Positions 8,146-17,062 of a stretch of DNA of 64,000 nucleotides are shown piece after piece. The stretch lies in NCBI RefSeq assembly GCF_003004785.1, contig NZ_PVZS01000007.1, positions 144,204 to 208,203 on the forward strand, given 5' to 3'. The notes under the pieces are model-generated. The model was not told where the DNA came from. It did not search any database and was given only the letters and a program-made list of their open reading frames with translations. The position numbers were made by a program, and so were the translations under genes. Source of the stretch: Alsobacter soli (GTDB lineage Bacteria > Pseudomonadota > Alphaproteobacteria > Rhizobiales > Beijerinckiaceae). Numbering within the stretch: position 1 is the first letter of the stretch; each line of letters opens with the position of its first letter.

Positions 8146-8252
8146 GCGAGCGAGGCGCATGGCGCTCCCTCGTCGCGCGCTCCCTGAGAGCATCCCAAGG
8201 ACGCGATCCATGCGTGACCAGGGCCAGACTCCGCCGATTTGAAAAGAACCGC

Positions 8253-8278
8253 AGGGCGCCGGCGCGGACCGGCGCCCT
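8253..8278 (+). terminator. hairpin, probable terminator after the Spy-like gene
   Basis: AGGGCGCCGG (8253-8262) pairs perfectly with CCGGCGCCCT (8269-8278) around a 6-nt loop, followed by a weak T-containing tail (TTGGATCTTTCC). It lies about 108 bp after the stop at 8145 and 61 bp before the next ATG, so attenuation upstream of 8339 is an alternative role. Confidence 0.55.
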
Positions 8279-8338
8279 TGGATCTTTCCACCGGGCCGCC
8301 TTCGAGGGCGGCTCGGCCGATCGGTTACGGAGGTCACG

Positions 8339-8914
8339 ATGAAAAAGATCGCTTCTGTCGCCCTTGCGTCGATGCTGGCCCTCGGCGTTCTCGGTCCTTC
8401 CCCGGCTTCCGCGCAGTGGCGCGGCATGGGGCACTGGCGCGGCGGCTGGGGCCATGGTGGCTGGGGCCACGGCGGATGGGGCCACGGCGGGTGGGGCGGC
8501 GGCTGGGGACGCTGGCACGGCGGATGGGGAGGCGGCTGGGGCTGGGGAGCCGGATTGGCCGCAGGTCTGACCGGGCTCGTGATTGGATCCGCCCTCGCCG
8601 GCCCCGCTTATGGATACGGCTATGGCTATGACTACCCCTATGACGACTATGGCTACGGTTACGGCTATGGCTCGCCCTATTACGGGGCCGCGTATGTCGA
8701 CGATCCCTACTACAGCTACGGCTACGCCCCTGTGTATGCGGCGCCGCGTGTCGTGGTCGTTCACCGGGGCTACTGGCCCCGCCGGGCCTATTATCGGCGG
8801 GCCTACTGGGGACCCGGCTACCATGGCCGGTTTTATCGGGCAGGCTACTATGGCCGTCCCCTTTATCGGGGAAGCTACGTGAGGCGGGTAGCCTGGCACG
8901 GCCGGCGGTTCTGA
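8339..8914 (+). CDS. Gly/Trp/Tyr-rich secreted protein, 191 aa
   Basis: A signal peptide (MKKIASVALASMLALGVLG, cleavage near ASA at ~29) is followed by low-complexity sequence. There are repeated HGGWG units (~residues 35-60), a short hydrophobic stretch (AGLTGLVIGSALAG, ~76-92), then a Tyr/Gly-rich zone (YGYGYDYPYDDYGYGY) and an Arg/Tyr-rich C-terminus (YYRRAYWGPGYHGR). Similar exported low-complexity proteins are common and uncharacterised in rhizobia. GGAGGT at 8329 is a good ribosome-binding site. The composition suggests an extracellular or envelope-associated role, possibly adhesive or metal-binding; no catalytic motif is visible. Confidence 0.75.
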   Translation: MKKIASVALASMLALGVLGPSPASAQWRGMGHWRGGWGHGGWGHGGWGHGGWGGGWGRWHGGWGGGWGWGAGLAAGLTGLVIGSALAGPAYGYGYGYDYPYDDYGYGYGYGSPYYGAAYVDDPYYSYGYAPVYAAPRVVVVHRGYWPRRAYYRRAYWGPGYHGRFYRAGYYGRPLYRGSYVRRVAWHGRRF

Positions 8915-9068
8915 CGCAGAGAGGCGGGGCCGCCCCGGCTCCGCCACTCCGCATTGCACCCACTTTGCACGATGAAGAGGCCCGCGCATTTTGCTGACGC
9001 TCGCCAGCATCGGCCTGGCTCAGGCCAATGCGCCCCTGCACTCCGCTGAGACGCCGGAGACCTTAAGG

Positions 9069-9392
9069 ATGACTGGCTCGGAAGACATCGGAACCACAGT
9101 GCTCCGCAACATGCTCCTCGGCCGGTGGGCCGCCGACAAGCTGAGCATCACAGGCTCCGATGCCGACAACTATGCGCAAGACCTCGCCCAGGGAACATAC
9201 GATCCGGCCCGCAACGACGTGTTCAGCAAAATCCGCAAGGATTTCGACGCCGCAGGCGTCTCGATCTCGGACACGCAGATCCTGAGCGCCATGACGGAGC
9301 TCATGATCAGGGCCGGCAACCAGCTGTCCCGCAGCACTGGCGGCGTCGCTGACGCAGCAGCCGTGAAGCTCAAGCGCAACCTGATGGGGTGA
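9069..9392 (+). CDS. DUF1476-type (ATPase inhibitor zeta-like) protein
   Basis: From the ATG at 9069 (GGAG 9 bp upstream) the product is 107 aa. The core LLGRWAADKLSITGSDADNYAQD and DVFSKIRKDFDAAGVSISDTQI closely follow the DUF1476 family of alphaproteobacteria, whose best-studied member is the zeta inhibitor of F1-ATPase. This copy lacks the usual ~20 N-terminal residues that carry the inhibitory segment and has a different C-terminal tail, so it is likely a divergent paralogue and not the main inhibitor. A longer TTG start at 8991 would add 26 residues but has no better ribosome-binding site. Confidence 0.72.
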   Translation: MTGSEDIGTTVLRNMLLGRWAADKLSITGSDADNYAQDLAQGTYDPARNDVFSKIRKDFDAAGVSISDTQILSAMTELMIRAGNQLSRSTGGVADAAAVKLKRNLMG

Positions 9393-9484
9393 CCAGGGGG
9401 TCAAGGAGAGTCTTGCTCCCGGAGCAGGACCGATTTTAGGGAAAGGCCGGGGTGCGAGGCGGAGCTCCAGTGAGCGCTCGCTCC

Positions 9485-10249
9485 TCAAAGGCCCGCGCGC
9501 TCGCCGCCCGACATGATCATGTGGGTGAGATCGTCCGGCTCCAGTCCCTCGATGGGGCGGTCCACCACCTTACGACCGCGGCTCAGGATGGCCACGCGCG
9601 AGGCGAGCGCGACGACGTCGCGCATGTTGTGGCTGATCAGGATCACGGTGCGCCCGTCCGCCTTGAGGCTGCGCACGAGGTCGAGCACCTGTGCGGTCTC
9701 GCGCACGCCGAGGGCGGCCGTGGGCTCGTCCATGATGATGATGTCGGCGTTCCACCGCAGGGCCCGCGAAATCGCGACCGCCTGCCGCTGCCCGCCCGAG
9801 AGGCGTTCCACCGGCTGGCGCATGTCCGGCAGCGATACAGAAAGACGCCCGAGGTAGCGCTTCGCCTCCTCGCGCATGCGCGCCTTGTCGAGCCAATGGA
9901 CGAAGCCGACGCGGCGCGTCAGCTCGGCGCCCATGAACACGTTCTCGGCCACGGACAGCCGCGGCGCGAGAGCGAGGTCCTGGTAGATGGTGGCGACGCC
10001 CTTCTGCAGGGCGTCATGCGGCGAGCCGAAGCGGACCGGTTCGCCGCGCAGCGTCATGGTTCCGGCGCTCGGGGGCTGCGCGCCGGAGATGACCTTGATG
10101 AGCGAGGACTTCCCGGCCCCGTTGTCGCCGCAGATGGCCAGCACGTCGCCTCGACAAACGTCGAGGTCCACGTCGGACACGGCCTGCACGCCGCCATAGC
10201 TCTTCGAGATCCCCCGCAGGCTGAGGATCGGGGTCGCCGCCTCGCTCAT
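9485..10249 (-). CDS. sugar ABC transporter ATP-binding protein (FrcA-like)
   Basis: A single nucleotide-binding domain of 254 aa with Walker A GDNGAGKSS at ~41-49, signature LSGGQRQ near 150, Walker B IIIMDEPTAAL and switch His in LISHNMRD. This is the CUT2-type sugar importer family; the one-domain length matches FrcA, not the two-domain RbsA. It is the last gene of a minus-strand operon, 7 bp after the binding-protein gene. It energises uptake through the 11225 permease. Confidence 0.92.
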   Translation of the reverse strand: MSEAATPILSLRGISKSYGGVQAVSDVDLDVCRGDVLAICGDNGAGKSSLIKVISGAQPPSAGTMTLRGEPVRFGSPHDALQKGVATIYQDLALAPRLSVAENVFMGAELTRRVGFVHWLDKARMREEAKRYLGRLSVSLPDMRQPVERLSGGQRQAVAISRALRWNADIIIMDEPTAALGVRETAQVLDLVRSLKADGRTVILISHNMRDVVALASRVAILSRGRKVVDRPIEGLEPDDLTHMIMSGGERAGL

Positions 10250-10256
10250 CAGGCCG

Positions 10257-11198
10257 TCACTTCAGGAACTGCTTCACGTTGGACTGCTCCACGAGCACCG
10301 CGTCCACATAGAGGTAGGGTCCCTTGGTCACGTTGTCCTTGGGCTGCTTCTTCGCCACGATCGTGTCAACGGCCTCCACGGCCGCCTTGCCCATCTGCTC
10401 GAACGGGATCGCGACGGTGGCCAGCAGCGTGCTCTCCGGGTCGGCGATCCGGCGATAGGTCTCCTCGCCGCCATCCACGGACACCAGCGGGATCTGGCCC
10501 TTCTTCACGCCCTGCTGCTGCAGGATGTCGTCGATGATGTAGGCCTGGCCGTCGAAGGACGCCCAGATTCCCTGGACCTTGCCCTGGTTCTGCAGCAGCA
10601 GCGCCTGCATGCCGCTCTTCACATCGTCGCGCCAGCTCTGCGTGCGCGCCATGGAGAACTTGCCGACGTCCTTCACGGACGGGTTCTCCGACAGCACGGC
10701 GTCGAGAACCTTGCCGCGGATACGCGTGGCGACGTTGCCGTCGAACCGCGCCGTGAGCAGTTGGCCCTGGTAGTTCATCTGGCCCAGCAGATACATGGCC
10801 GCCTCGGCGCCGACCTTGTACTCGTTGGGCTGGATGTCGAAGAGCGTGTGCGGGCTGCCGCCGGACATCACCGTGATCACGGGGATGCCCTTGTCCTTGG
10901 CTTCCTTGAACTGCGCGTCGGCCTCGATGGGCTTGCCCATCGCGACGATGATGGCGTCGACCTTCTTGGTGATCAGCGTCTCGAACTGCTCGGCGTGCTT
11001 GGGCAGCGCGCCCTCCGAGTTGAGCAGCGTCACCGTCCAGCCCTTGGCCTTGGCGGCCGCCGCGGCCGCATTGGCGACGCGCGCGTGGGTCTCGGACGAG
11101 AACTGGAATCCCACGATGCCGACCTCGAAGGCCTGCGCGGCCAAGGTGCTCGCCATCAGAGTTGCGCCGGCCAGAATGGCCGCCTTCAGGGCGTTCAT
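10257..11198 (-). CDS. sugar ABC transporter substrate-binding protein (CUT2, RbsB/FrcB-like)
   Basis: The ATG at 11196-11198 follows a GGGAGG ribosome-binding site and yields a 313-aa precursor with signal peptide MNALKAAILAGATLMASTLA (cut after AQA). The mature protein is a type I periplasmic binding fold: VDAIIVAMGKPIEADAQFKEAKDKG in the first lobe, then the DGGEETYRRIADPESTLLATVAIPFEQMG segment typical of Peripla_BP_4. It presents a pentose or hexose to the 11225/9485 transporter. The exact sugar is not readable, but an FGGY kinase heads the operon. Confidence 0.9.
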   Translation of the reverse strand: MNALKAAILAGATLMASTLAAQAFEVGIVGFQFSSETHARVANAAAAAAKAKGWTVTLLNSEGALPKHAEQFETLITKKVDAIIVAMGKPIEADAQFKEAKDKGIPVITVMSGGSPHTLFDIQPNEYKVGAEAAMYLLGQMNYQGQLLTARFDGNVATRIRGKVLDAVLSENPSVKDVGKFSMARTQSWRDDVKSGMQALLLQNQGKVQGIWASFDGQAYIIDDILQQQGVKKGQIPLVSVDGGEETYRRIADPESTLLATVAIPFEQMGKAAVEAVDTIVAKKQPKDNVTKGPYLYVDAVLVEQSNVKQFLK

Positions 11199-11224
11199 AT
11201 TGCGCCTCCCCCCGTTTTTCACAC

Positions 11225-12166
11225 TCATACTTTGAACGCGGCCTGCTTGACCACGCTCGCCGAAAAAGCCACCGAGCCGATGATGATCAGGCCCAGCATG
11301 ATGTCCTGCACGTAATAGGCTGCGCCCATCAGCACGAGGCCGTTGCCGAGCGCCTTCAGGACGAAGGCCGCGAACACGGTCCCCGGCACGTTGGGTCGGC
11401 CCGGCTCGAACATCGTCATGCCAAGCAGCACCGCCGCGATGGCGTAAAGGAAATAGTCGCCAGCCATGTTGGGCGCGGCCGACGACACGTTGGCGGCCAG
11501 CAGCACGGCCGTGAGACCGGCGCAGAGGCCCGAGAGAACGAGCCCGATGCGCTTCATCCGGGCGGTCGCGATGCCCGCCAGGCGGGCCGCCTCCTCGGCC
11601 TCGCCGGTCGCCACCATGCGGGCGCCCGTCCGCGTCCACTTCACGAGGCCGTAGGCGAAGGCGGTGGCCCCGACAAGCCACAGGACGAGGTTGGGCACGC
11701 CGAGAGTCGCGCCGCGGGACAGGCCCGTGAAGCTCGTCGGCCAGCGGCCCACGAAGGCGACTCCCTGGGTTTCCATGAAGGCGAGGCCGCGGGCGATGGC
11801 GGCCGTGCCAAGCGTCGCGATCAGGGAGGGCACGCGCAGAACCGTCACGCTGACGCCATTGACCAGCCCGAGCCCGAGCCCGACGCCGAGCCCGGCCAGC
11901 ACGGCGAGGTTTGGATCGAACTTGTTCTGGATCAGCGCGCCGGTGGTCACGGCCGACAGGCTCGCCACCTCGGCGATCGAGAGGTCCAGCTCGGCGATGG
12001 TCAGCGCCAGCCCGAATCCCAGCGCCAGGATGGCCAGGAAGCTCGTGTCCTTGACGACGTTCAGCAGGTTGCCCGGCGAGGCGAAATTCGGTGCGAGGAC
12101 GACGAAGGCGAGGACCATCGCCAGGCCGGCGATGGCCGTACCGTAGAGCTCTATGAGGCGTTTCAT
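11225..12166 (-). CDS. sugar ABC transporter permease (RbsC/FrcC-like)
   Basis: This 313-residue integral membrane protein has about eight to ten hydrophobic helices, with the AELDLSIAEVASLSAV region and GGDYFLYAIAAVLLG-like motif (here AGDYFLYAIAAVLLGMTMFEPGR) typical of BPD_transp_2 permeases. It forms the channel for the FrcA/RbsB-type partners encoded immediately downstream (26 bp to the binding-protein gene). The kinase gene ends 90 bp upstream. Confidence 0.9.
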   Translation of the reverse strand: MKRLIELYGTAIAGLAMVLAFVVLAPNFASPGNLLNVVKDTSFLAILALGFGLALTIAELDLSIAEVASLSAVTTGALIQNKFDPNLAVLAGLGVGLGLGLVNGVSVTVLRVPSLIATLGTAAIARGLAFMETQGVAFVGRWPTSFTGLSRGATLGVPNLVLWLVGATAFAYGLVKWTRTGARMVATGEAEEAARLAGIATARMKRIGLVLSGLCAGLTAVLLAANVSSAAPNMAGDYFLYAIAAVLLGMTMFEPGRPNVPGTVFAAFVLKALGNGLVLMGAAYYVQDIMLGLIIIGSVAFSASVVKQAAFKV

Positions 12167-12256
12167 GAAGGGCAGTGTGGGCGGGGGCGAACGCGGAAGG
12201 GTTGCACAGTAGGGGCGGCGCGCGGCCCGCGCCAGCCGTTTGCGATGGATTTGGCC

Positions 12257-13735
12257 CTATTTCGCGAATTGCGCGCCTGCGAGCGCGTGCGAAAGGGGCG
12301 CGAGGGCCTGCTCAGCCTGTCGATAGAGACCGTAGAGCCGCTCGAGAGCCGCCGCCCTCTGGCGGTTGGGCTCGAACCGCGCAGCCGGACGCGCGAGGCG
12401 GTCCTGCGCGGCGGCGAGCGGCTCGCCGTCGAGGGCCGCAGCCGCAGCGATGGCCCCGCCCAGCAGGCCGGGCTCCGCATGACCCGAGGTCACCACCGGG
12501 ACGTTGCACACGTCGGCCTTCGCCTGCGCCCAGGCCGGGCTCGCGGCGCCGCCCCCGCCGAAGCGGATCTCGCCCACTCGAAAGCCCAGCGCCGCTTCCG
12601 CGCGTTCGAACACCAGCCGGTTCAGGAAGGCGACGCCCTCCAGCACCGCCCAGGCGCAGTCGGTCGCCGTGTGGCGCCGATTGAGCCCGACGAAGGCGCC
12701 CCGCAGCAGCGGATCCCAGTAGGGCGTGCGCTCGCCTTGGAGGTAGGGCAGGAACAGGAGCGGCTGCGGGAGGCGCTCCCGCGCCAGCAGCGCGTCGAGC
12801 GTGGGCCCGACGGGCGCACCTGCATGGCCCAGCAGGTCCAGCGCCCACCGCAAGGCGTCCGCCCCGTTCTGGCCGGGGCCGCCCAGGTGGCAGAGGCCGC
12901 CCCAATCCACGCTCATGAGGCCCTCGGCCGCGGCGGGCGTTTCCGAGAAGACCCCGATCACCTCGGTGGTGCCGGACAGGTTGTAGGCTCCCCGGTGGCG
13001 CAGGGCGCCCAGGCCGAGCACCGAGGCCCAGGTGTCGTGCGCCATCATCACCACGCTCGCGCCGGCGAGCTGGCCCAGCGCGCCCGCAAGACCCGGCCGC
13101 ACCGTCCCGAGCGCGGTCGCCGGCGCCAGCAGCGGCGGGCAGAGATCCGGCATGCCGGCGTGGGCGAAAAGCGGCAGCCCGGCGTCGTCCTTGCGCGCGC
13201 AGGCGGCCATGCGGGCCGAGGCGATGGGATCGGAAGCGATCCGGCCTGTCAGGCGCGCGTTGATCCAGTCCTTGGGGTCGAGCACCCGGGCGACGCGGGC
13301 GAAATCACCGGGGCTGCGCCGCCGCGACCACGCCAGGCGGGCGAGCGGGTGATAGGCGTTGACCAGCGCTGTCTCTGGGTCGTCGGGGGACAGCCGGGCC
13401 CGGAGTTCATCGGCCATCTCCGCCGAGCGGGCGTCCGTCCAGGTGAGCGCCGGACCGACCGTATCGCCCTTGTCGTCGACGAACACCTGGGTGCGGGTCA
13501 CGCTCGTCACGGCCACGGCCGTGGCCGCGCGGAAAGCCGCCGGGGCAGACCTGGCCAGGTCCACGGCGGCCTCGCCGAGCAGGGCCCACCAGCGTTCGGG
13601 GTCAGCCTCGGCGCTGCCCGCCGGGCCGAAGGGCTCGGCCTGGCTCGACGAGGCGAGCACGGCTCCGTCGCCCGAGACGAGCGCAGCCCTGAGGCTGGTG
13701 CCCCCCAAGTCCACCGCCAAGACGATCCTGTCCAC
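12257..13735 (-). CDS. FGGY-family carbohydrate kinase (xylulokinase-like)
   Basis: A 492-aa sugar kinase starting MDRIVLAVDLGGTSLRAALV, whose DLGGTS phosphate-1 motif is canonical. KDWINARLTG and NLSGTTEVIG mark the N-terminal FGGY domain. The C-terminal domain has VGEIRFGGGGAASPAWAQAKADV, the adenosine-binding GGGG/AxSP element. It phosphorylates an imported ketose or polyol. It is first in the operon, so uptake and phosphorylation are coupled. Xylulokinase-like is the nearest description; the true substrate could be another pentulose. Confidence 0.85.
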   Translation of the reverse strand: MDRIVLAVDLGGTSLRAALVSGDGAVLASSSQAEPFGPAGSAEADPERWWALLGEAAVDLARSAPAAFRAATAVAVTSVTRTQVFVDDKGDTVGPALTWTDARSAEMADELRARLSPDDPETALVNAYHPLARLAWSRRRSPGDFARVARVLDPKDWINARLTGRIASDPIASARMAACARKDDAGLPLFAHAGMPDLCPPLLAPATALGTVRPGLAGALGQLAGASVVMMAHDTWASVLGLGALRHRGAYNLSGTTEVIGVFSETPAAAEGLMSVDWGGLCHLGGPGQNGADALRWALDLLGHAGAPVGPTLDALLARERLPQPLLFLPYLQGERTPYWDPLLRGAFVGLNRRHTATDCAWAVLEGVAFLNRLVFERAEAALGFRVGEIRFGGGGAASPAWAQAKADVCNVPVVTSGHAEPGLLGGAIAAAAALDGEPLAAAQDRLARPAARFEPNRQRAAALERLYGLYRQAEQALAPLSHALAGAQFAK

Positions 13736-13915
13736 GCCCCTCTCCTTCCGTAACCGCGCCAGCGCTTGCGCTCAGCGGCCCGCGTTGTCCAGCCCTTATC
13801 CCGCTCGGCGCGTTCGCGCCGGCGGGAGCGCTTGTCCAAAGCGGAATGGGCCTCGCCCATCATTTCGGTTGTGGCCCAGCGGCCAGGTTGTAGGTTTCGC
13901 GGCAGGAGACCTTTG

Positions 13916-15364
13916 ATGACCAAGCCTGCCATGTTGTGGGGCGGCCGCTTCCGGCACCCCCCGGCCCCCGAACTGATGCGCCTGTCGCGCGCGGACGCGA
14001 GCTTCTTCCGGCTCACCCTCTATGACGTCGACGCCTGCCAGACGCATGCGCGCGAACTGGAGCGCGCGGGCCTCCTCCAGCCCGACGAACGCGCCGCCAT
14101 CTGCGAGGCGCTGGCCGGAATCGCGAAGGACCACGCCGACGGGAAGGTCAGCCCGATCGCCACGGACGAGGACGTCCACACCTTCATCGAGCGCCTCCTG
14201 GTGGAGCGGCTCGGGGCTCTCGGAGGCAAGCTGCGGGCCGGGCGCTCGCGCAACGACCAGGCCGCCAACGACCTCAAGCTCTACCTGCGGGACGGCGCCC
14301 GGCGGCTGGCGGAGGAGATCCTCGGCCTGCAGGAGGCGCTGCTCGCCCAGGCCGGCCGCCACGTGGAGACCGTGGCGCCCGGGTTCACCCACCTCCAGCC
14401 GGCGCAGCCGGTGAGCTTCGCCCACCAGCTCCTCGCCCACGCCCAGACCCTGTGGCGCGACGTCGAGCGGCTGCGCGACTGGGACCGGCGGGCCGCGACC
14501 TCCCCGCTCGGCGCCGCCGCCCTGGCCGGCTCGGCCATCGCCCTGCGCGCGGACCTGTCGGCCGCCGAGCTCGGCTATGACGCGCCGTGCGAGAACTCCA
14601 TCGACGCGGTCGGCAGCCGCGACCATGTCGCCGAGTTCGTGTTCGTCGCCGCCATGGCCAACGTGCACCTGTCGCGGCTGGCGGAGGAGCTGTTCCTGTG
14701 GTCGTCGCGCCAGTTCGGCTGGATCGAGCTGCACGACTCCTACGCCACGGGCTCGTCGATCATGCCGCAGAAGAAGAACGCGGACATCGCGGAGCTCGCG
14801 CGCGGCCGCGCGGCGCGCCTCATCGGCGACCTCGCCACCACCCTCACGATGCTCAAGGGCCTGCCCTTCGCGTATAACCGCGACCTCTCCGAGGACAAGC
14901 GCGCCGCCTTCGACGCGCTGGACTCCATGCTGGTGATCCTGCCCCCCATGGCCGGCATGGTGGCGACCATGACGGTGCGGGTCGACCGCTTGCTGGCGCA
15001 ATCCACCGACGGGTTCACGCTGGCGACCGAGGTTGCGGACTGGCTGTCGCGCCGAGGCGTCCCCTTCGCGGAGGCCCACGAGATCACGGGCGCCCTGGTG
15101 CAGGCCTGCGAAGCCAGGGGCATCGGGCTCCAGGACCTCACGGCCGCCGACCTCGCGGCCGTGGACCCGCGGCTCGAGGCGTCGCTCATGCGGGCGCTGA
15201 CCCCGCAGGCCGCGATCGCGGCCCGCTCGGGACCGGGCGGCACGGCGCCGGAGCGCGTGCGCGAACAGATGGCGCGCCTGGAGGCGCGGATGGCCGAGCA
15301 GCGCGCCTGGGCGCAGGCCTATACGGGCCCGCGCCACCTCCCCGCGCGGGACGCGCGCGCATGA
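13916..15364 (+). CDS. argininosuccinate lyase-like protein (ArgH family)
   Basis: This 482-aa member of the fumarase/aspartase superfamily carries the three conserved blocks: GGKLRAGRSRNDQAANDLKLY near 100, GFTHLQPAQPVSFAHQ near 155 and the signature GSSIMPQKKNADI near 280. ArgH splits argininosuccinate to arginine and fumarate. The ATG at 13916 follows a GGAG. The stop overlaps the next ATG by ATGA, coupling it to an amino-acid ABC importer. That context suggests a catabolic or dedicated paralogue acting on an imported argininosuccinate-like compound instead of the housekeeping arginine gene. Confidence 0.85.
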   Translation: MTKPAMLWGGRFRHPPAPELMRLSRADASFFRLTLYDVDACQTHARELERAGLLQPDERAAICEALAGIAKDHADGKVSPIATDEDVHTFIERLLVERLGALGGKLRAGRSRNDQAANDLKLYLRDGARRLAEEILGLQEALLAQAGRHVETVAPGFTHLQPAQPVSFAHQLLAHAQTLWRDVERLRDWDRRAATSPLGAAALAGSAIALRADLSAAELGYDAPCENSIDAVGSRDHVAEFVFVAAMANVHLSRLAEELFLWSSRQFGWIELHDSYATGSSIMPQKKNADIAELARGRAARLIGDLATTLTMLKGLPFAYNRDLSEDKRAAFDALDSMLVILPPMAGMVATMTVRVDRLLAQSTDGFTLATEVADWLSRRGVPFAEAHEITGALVQACEARGIGLQDLTAADLAAVDPRLEASLMRALTPQAAIAARSGPGGTAPERVREQMARLEARMAEQRAWAQAYTGPRHLPARDARA

Positions 15365-16266
15365 GCGGGCCCGCCGTCGCGGCGCCGGGCGGGCCCGCCG
15401 GGGTCTCGCCCTACGAGATCGCGCATCTGACCCATGTGCGGCCGAAGCATTACGGGCGCTGGATCGCGGCCGCGCTGGTGCTCGCGGCCTTCGCGGCGGT
15501 CGTGAAGGCGTTCGTCGAGGGGCAGATCGCCTGGGCCGTGGTCGGCCAGTTCCTGACGGCCTCGGCCATTCTGAGCGGTCTGGTCAACACGGTCGCCATG
15601 ACGGTGTGGGCCATGGCGCTGGGCGTCGCGCTCGGGGTGCTGTTCGCCATCATGGTGATGTCGCCGAACCCGGTGCTGCGCTGGCTGGCGCGCTTCTACA
15701 TCTGGTTCTTCCGCGGCACGCCGCTGCTGCTGCAGCTGCTGCTGTGGTTCAACCTCGCCCTCGTGTTCCCGCGCATCGGCATCCCGGGGCTGATCGAGTG
15801 GCGCACCGTGGACGTCATGACGCCCTTCATGGCGACGCTGCTCGGGCTCGGCATCAACCAGGGCGCCTACACGGCCGAGGTGGTGCGCGGCGGCATTCTC
15901 AGCGTGGACCCGGGCCAGACCGAAGCCGCCAAGACCATCGGCATGACGCGGCTCACGACGCTGCGCCGGATCGTCCTGCCGCAGGCCATGCGGGTGATCA
16001 TCCCGCCGGTCGGCAACGAGGTGATCAGCATGGTGAAGCTCACCTCCGTGGCCAGCGTGATCCAGTACTCCGAGATCCTGCGCAACGCGCAGACGATCTA
16101 CTTCGCCAACGCGCGCGTCATCGAGCTCCTGATCGTGGCGGCCATCTGGTACCTGGCCGTGGTCACCGTGCTCACGGTCGGCCAGCACCTGCTGGAGCGC
16201 CGGTTCGCCCGGGGCGGTCGCACGCAGCCCCGCCCCGAGGCGGGTGCCGAGGGGGCGCAGGCATGA
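15361..16266 (+). CDS. polar amino-acid ABC transporter permease
   Basis: A 301-aa His/Glu/Gln/Arg/opine (HEQRO) family permease. After a ~30-residue cytoplasmic lead it has about five or six helices. The EAA loop reads QTEAAKTIGMTRLTTLRRIVLPQAMR in the C-terminal half, preceded by GINQGAYTAEVVRGGI. A single permease gene implies a homodimeric channel. Both ends overlap neighbours by ATGA (with ArgH-like upstream and the ATPase downstream), so the three are one translationally coupled unit. Confidence 0.92.
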   Translation: MSGPAVAAPGGPAGVSPYEIAHLTHVRPKHYGRWIAAALVLAAFAAVVKAFVEGQIAWAVVGQFLTASAILSGLVNTVAMTVWAMALGVALGVLFAIMVMSPNPVLRWLARFYIWFFRGTPLLLQLLLWFNLALVFPRIGIPGLIEWRTVDVMTPFMATLLGLGINQGAYTAEVVRGGILSVDPGQTEAAKTIGMTRLTTLRRIVLPQAMRVIIPPVGNEVISMVKLTSVASVIQYSEILRNAQTIYFANARVIELLIVAAIWYLAVVTVLTVGQHLLERRFARGGRTQPRPEAGAEGAQA

Positions 16267-17027
16267 CGCCCATGATCGTCGCGCTGGACGTGCGCAAGAC
16301 CTTCGGGCCCCTGAAGGCGCTGGACGGTGTCTCTCTCGAGGTCGCCCGCGGCGAGGTGGTGTGCGTCATCGGCCCGTCCGGATCCGGCAAGAGCACCTTC
16401 CTGCGCTGCATCAACCAGCTGGAACGCATCGACGGCGGCGCCATCTGGGTCAATGGCGAGCTGATCGGCTACCGGCGCGAAGGTGACCGGCTGTTTCCGC
16501 TCAGCGACCGCGAGGTCGCGCGCCAGCGCCTGGCGAGCGGCATGGTGTTCCAGCGCTTCAACCTGTTCGCGCACCTGACCGTGCTGCAGAACATCATCGA
16601 AGGGCCGGTCACGGTGTTGCGGCGGCCCCGCCCCGAGGCGGTAGCCGAGGCGATGGCCCTGCTGGAGCGCGTTGGCCTCGCGGACAAGCGCGAATCCTAT
16701 CCGGCCGAGCTTTCCGGCGGCCAGCAGCAGCGCATCGCCATTGCCCGCGCGCTCGCAATGAAGCCGGAGATCCTCCTGTTCGACGAGCCGACCTCGGCCC
16801 TGGATCCCGAGCTCGTCGGCGACGTGCTCGCCGTGATGCGGGATCTCGCCCGCGGCGGCATGACCATGGTGGTGGTGACCCATGAGCTCGGCTTCGCCCG
16901 CGAAGTGGCGAACCGGGTCGTGTTCATGGACCGCGGCCGCGTGGTCGAACAGGGCCCTCCTGCGACGCTGCTGTCCAACCCATCCCACGCCCGCACACGC
17001 GAATTCATCGCGGCCGTGCTGCCCTGA
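16263..17027 (+). CDS. polar amino-acid ABC transporter ATP-binding protein
   Basis: A 254-aa ATPase of the GlnQ/HisP type. Walker A GPSGSGKST is at ~38-46, Q-loop VFQRFNLF, signature LSGGQQQRIAIARALAMKP, Walker B ILLFDEPTSALDPE and switch VVTHELGFAREV. The ~15-residue insertion before the Q-loop (YRREGDRLFPLSD) is seen in several amino-acid ATPases. It powers import with the 15361 permease and 17063 binding protein. Confidence 0.94.
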   Translation: MTPMIVALDVRKTFGPLKALDGVSLEVARGEVVCVIGPSGSGKSTFLRCINQLERIDGGAIWVNGELIGYRREGDRLFPLSDREVARQRLASGMVFQRFNLFAHLTVLQNIIEGPVTVLRRPRPEAVAEAMALLERVGLADKRESYPAELSGGQQQRIAIARALAMKPEILLFDEPTSALDPELVGDVLAVMRDLARGGMTMVVVTHELGFAREVANRVVFMDRGRVVEQGPPATLLSNPSHARTREFIAAVLP

Positions 17028-17062
17028 CCGCTCCGACCAATCCGAGAAACTGGAGGACTCCC

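Noticed and set aside
11162..13753. 863-codon plus-strand frame opposite the sugar permease and kinase
   Set aside because: Antisense composition artefact; runs across two genes and an intergenic spacer.
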